Shown here: positions 46,882 through 47,208 of the stretch, piece by piece
Layout: each line of letters begins with the position of its first letter
How positions within the stretch are numbered: position 1 is the first letter of the stretch
Origin: a virus
Strand: one strand, 5' to 3'
DNA: 47,208 bases
Virus record (IMG/VR): IMGVR_UViG_3300042300_000888
Span: 1-47,208 of that record
Made by a program: the position numbers and the translations under genes
The notes under the pieces: generated by a model
Database searches by the model: none
Seen by the model: the letters and a program-made list of their open reading frames with translations, nothing else
What the model was told of the DNA's origin: nothing

Positions 46882-47208
46882 TCATTTCTTTGAAGAACGA
46901 AATCCCGAAACAAAGGCCCACTTCACCCAATCACTAAGCATTCTGGTTCTATCTACCGAATCTTCTAGTTTGCAAGTGGAGCGAAACCATTCGGATCTGG
47001 TAGAGTACTCACCATATAAATCATTAAACCACTCGTCAAATTTCTGCAAGGCGAGTTTTTCTTCATCAATCGATTGTTCCTCCTTACTATCACGTTCCTC
47101 ATTCATAGACTCCCACCTCTCTTCACACTGTTGCTCTATGTTCACGCCCAGCATCAAACTGGCATAAGAAATTAAATCATCAGGTGTATGAATTTGAAGT
47201 CCATAGTT
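46882..47208 (-). CDS. Unknown protein, C-terminal part (runs off the right edge)
   Basis: The frame stays open to the window's last base: upstream of the internal TTG and ATG codons near 47152-47157 it reads 'NYGLQIHTPDDLISYASLM', so the true start is outside the window. At least 108 residues are visible: an acidic linker (EERWESMNEERDSKEEQS) and a Trp-rich C-terminus (FDEWFNDLYGEYSTRSEWFRS, then LSDWVKWAFVSGFRSS). No family recognised. Confidence 0.65.
   Translation of the reverse strand, partial: NYGLQIHTPDDLISYASLMLGVNIEQQCEERWESMNEERDSKEEQSIDEEKLALQKFDEWFNDLYGEYSTRSEWFRSTCKLEDSVDRTRMLSDWVKWAFVSGFRSSKK

Noticed and set aside
47152-47157. Start codon for the last gene at TTG/ATG near 47152-47157
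   Set aside because: The frame continues upstream without a stop to the window edge with plausible coding sequence, so this is probably an internal codon of a longer gene.

Overview
The window is a piece of a large, AT-rich, T4-like contractile-tail phage genome (Straboviridae-like in the broad sense, closest in style to marine 'far/exo-T4' myoviruses such as cyanophages and pelagimyophages). The basis is a nearly continuous baseplate and tail-fibre block with recognisable gp5, gp25, gp6, gp8 and gp13 homologues. It also has a DUF4815-type giant structural protein and a 'MAQYSK...' structural protein of a kind I associate with marine cyanophages. T4-type late promoter boxes (TATAAATA and one- or two-base variants) lie about 30-50 nt upstream of structural genes. 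The host cannot be named from this sequence. Shine-Dalgarno sequences are common, which argues against a host group that does not use them.

Layout, left to right (most genes are on the minus strand, so transcription runs right to left): 1-318 is the start of neck protein gp13, leaving the window. 435-1004 is a lone plus-strand unknown with a perfect late promoter. 1013-11220 holds four adhesin genes: two S74-chaperone fibres, a fibre-like protein and a gp12-like collar fibre packed with His-x-His motifs. 11231-12061 has three small tail-associated genes. 12061-31823 is the baseplate: the DUF4815 giant (2477 aa), gp8, a 1765-aa protein in the gp7 position whose C-terminal two thirds are RCC1 repeats, gp6, gp25, a small DUF5658-like membrane protein, and gp5 without a visible lysozyme domain.

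31851-35660 is a run of small unknown genes around a uracil-DNA glycosylase. 35718-36842 encodes an exported, possibly TIM-barrel protein. 36979-39365 is a plus-strand pair of structural genes behind a divergent pair of late promoters. 39382-39455 is tRNA-Thr(UGU) with encoded CCA, beside a 13-bp perfect hairpin. 39500-40270 is a secreted trypsin-type protease. 40285-43528 is a mini membrane protein plus a three-gene machine: MoxR/CobS-like AAA+ ATPase, complete-MIDAS VWA protein and HExGH metalloprotease. 43539-45380 has small unknowns and a calcineurin-like phosphoesterase. 45386-46657 is a convincing L-lysine 6-aminotransferase. A small membrane protein and an unknown gene running off the right edge finish the window.

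The strongest candidates for new biology are these: (i) the phage-borne lysine 6-aminotransferase; (ii) the baseplate protein whose C-terminus can be parsed as three consecutive seven-bladed RCC1 propellers; (iii) the ATPase/VWA/zinc-protease triad beside an exported trypsin-like protease; and (iv) an EF-hand/dockerin-like calcium loop in gp5. A one-base homopolymer event in ung also appears to have converted a normal ATGA junction into an 83-bp overlap.
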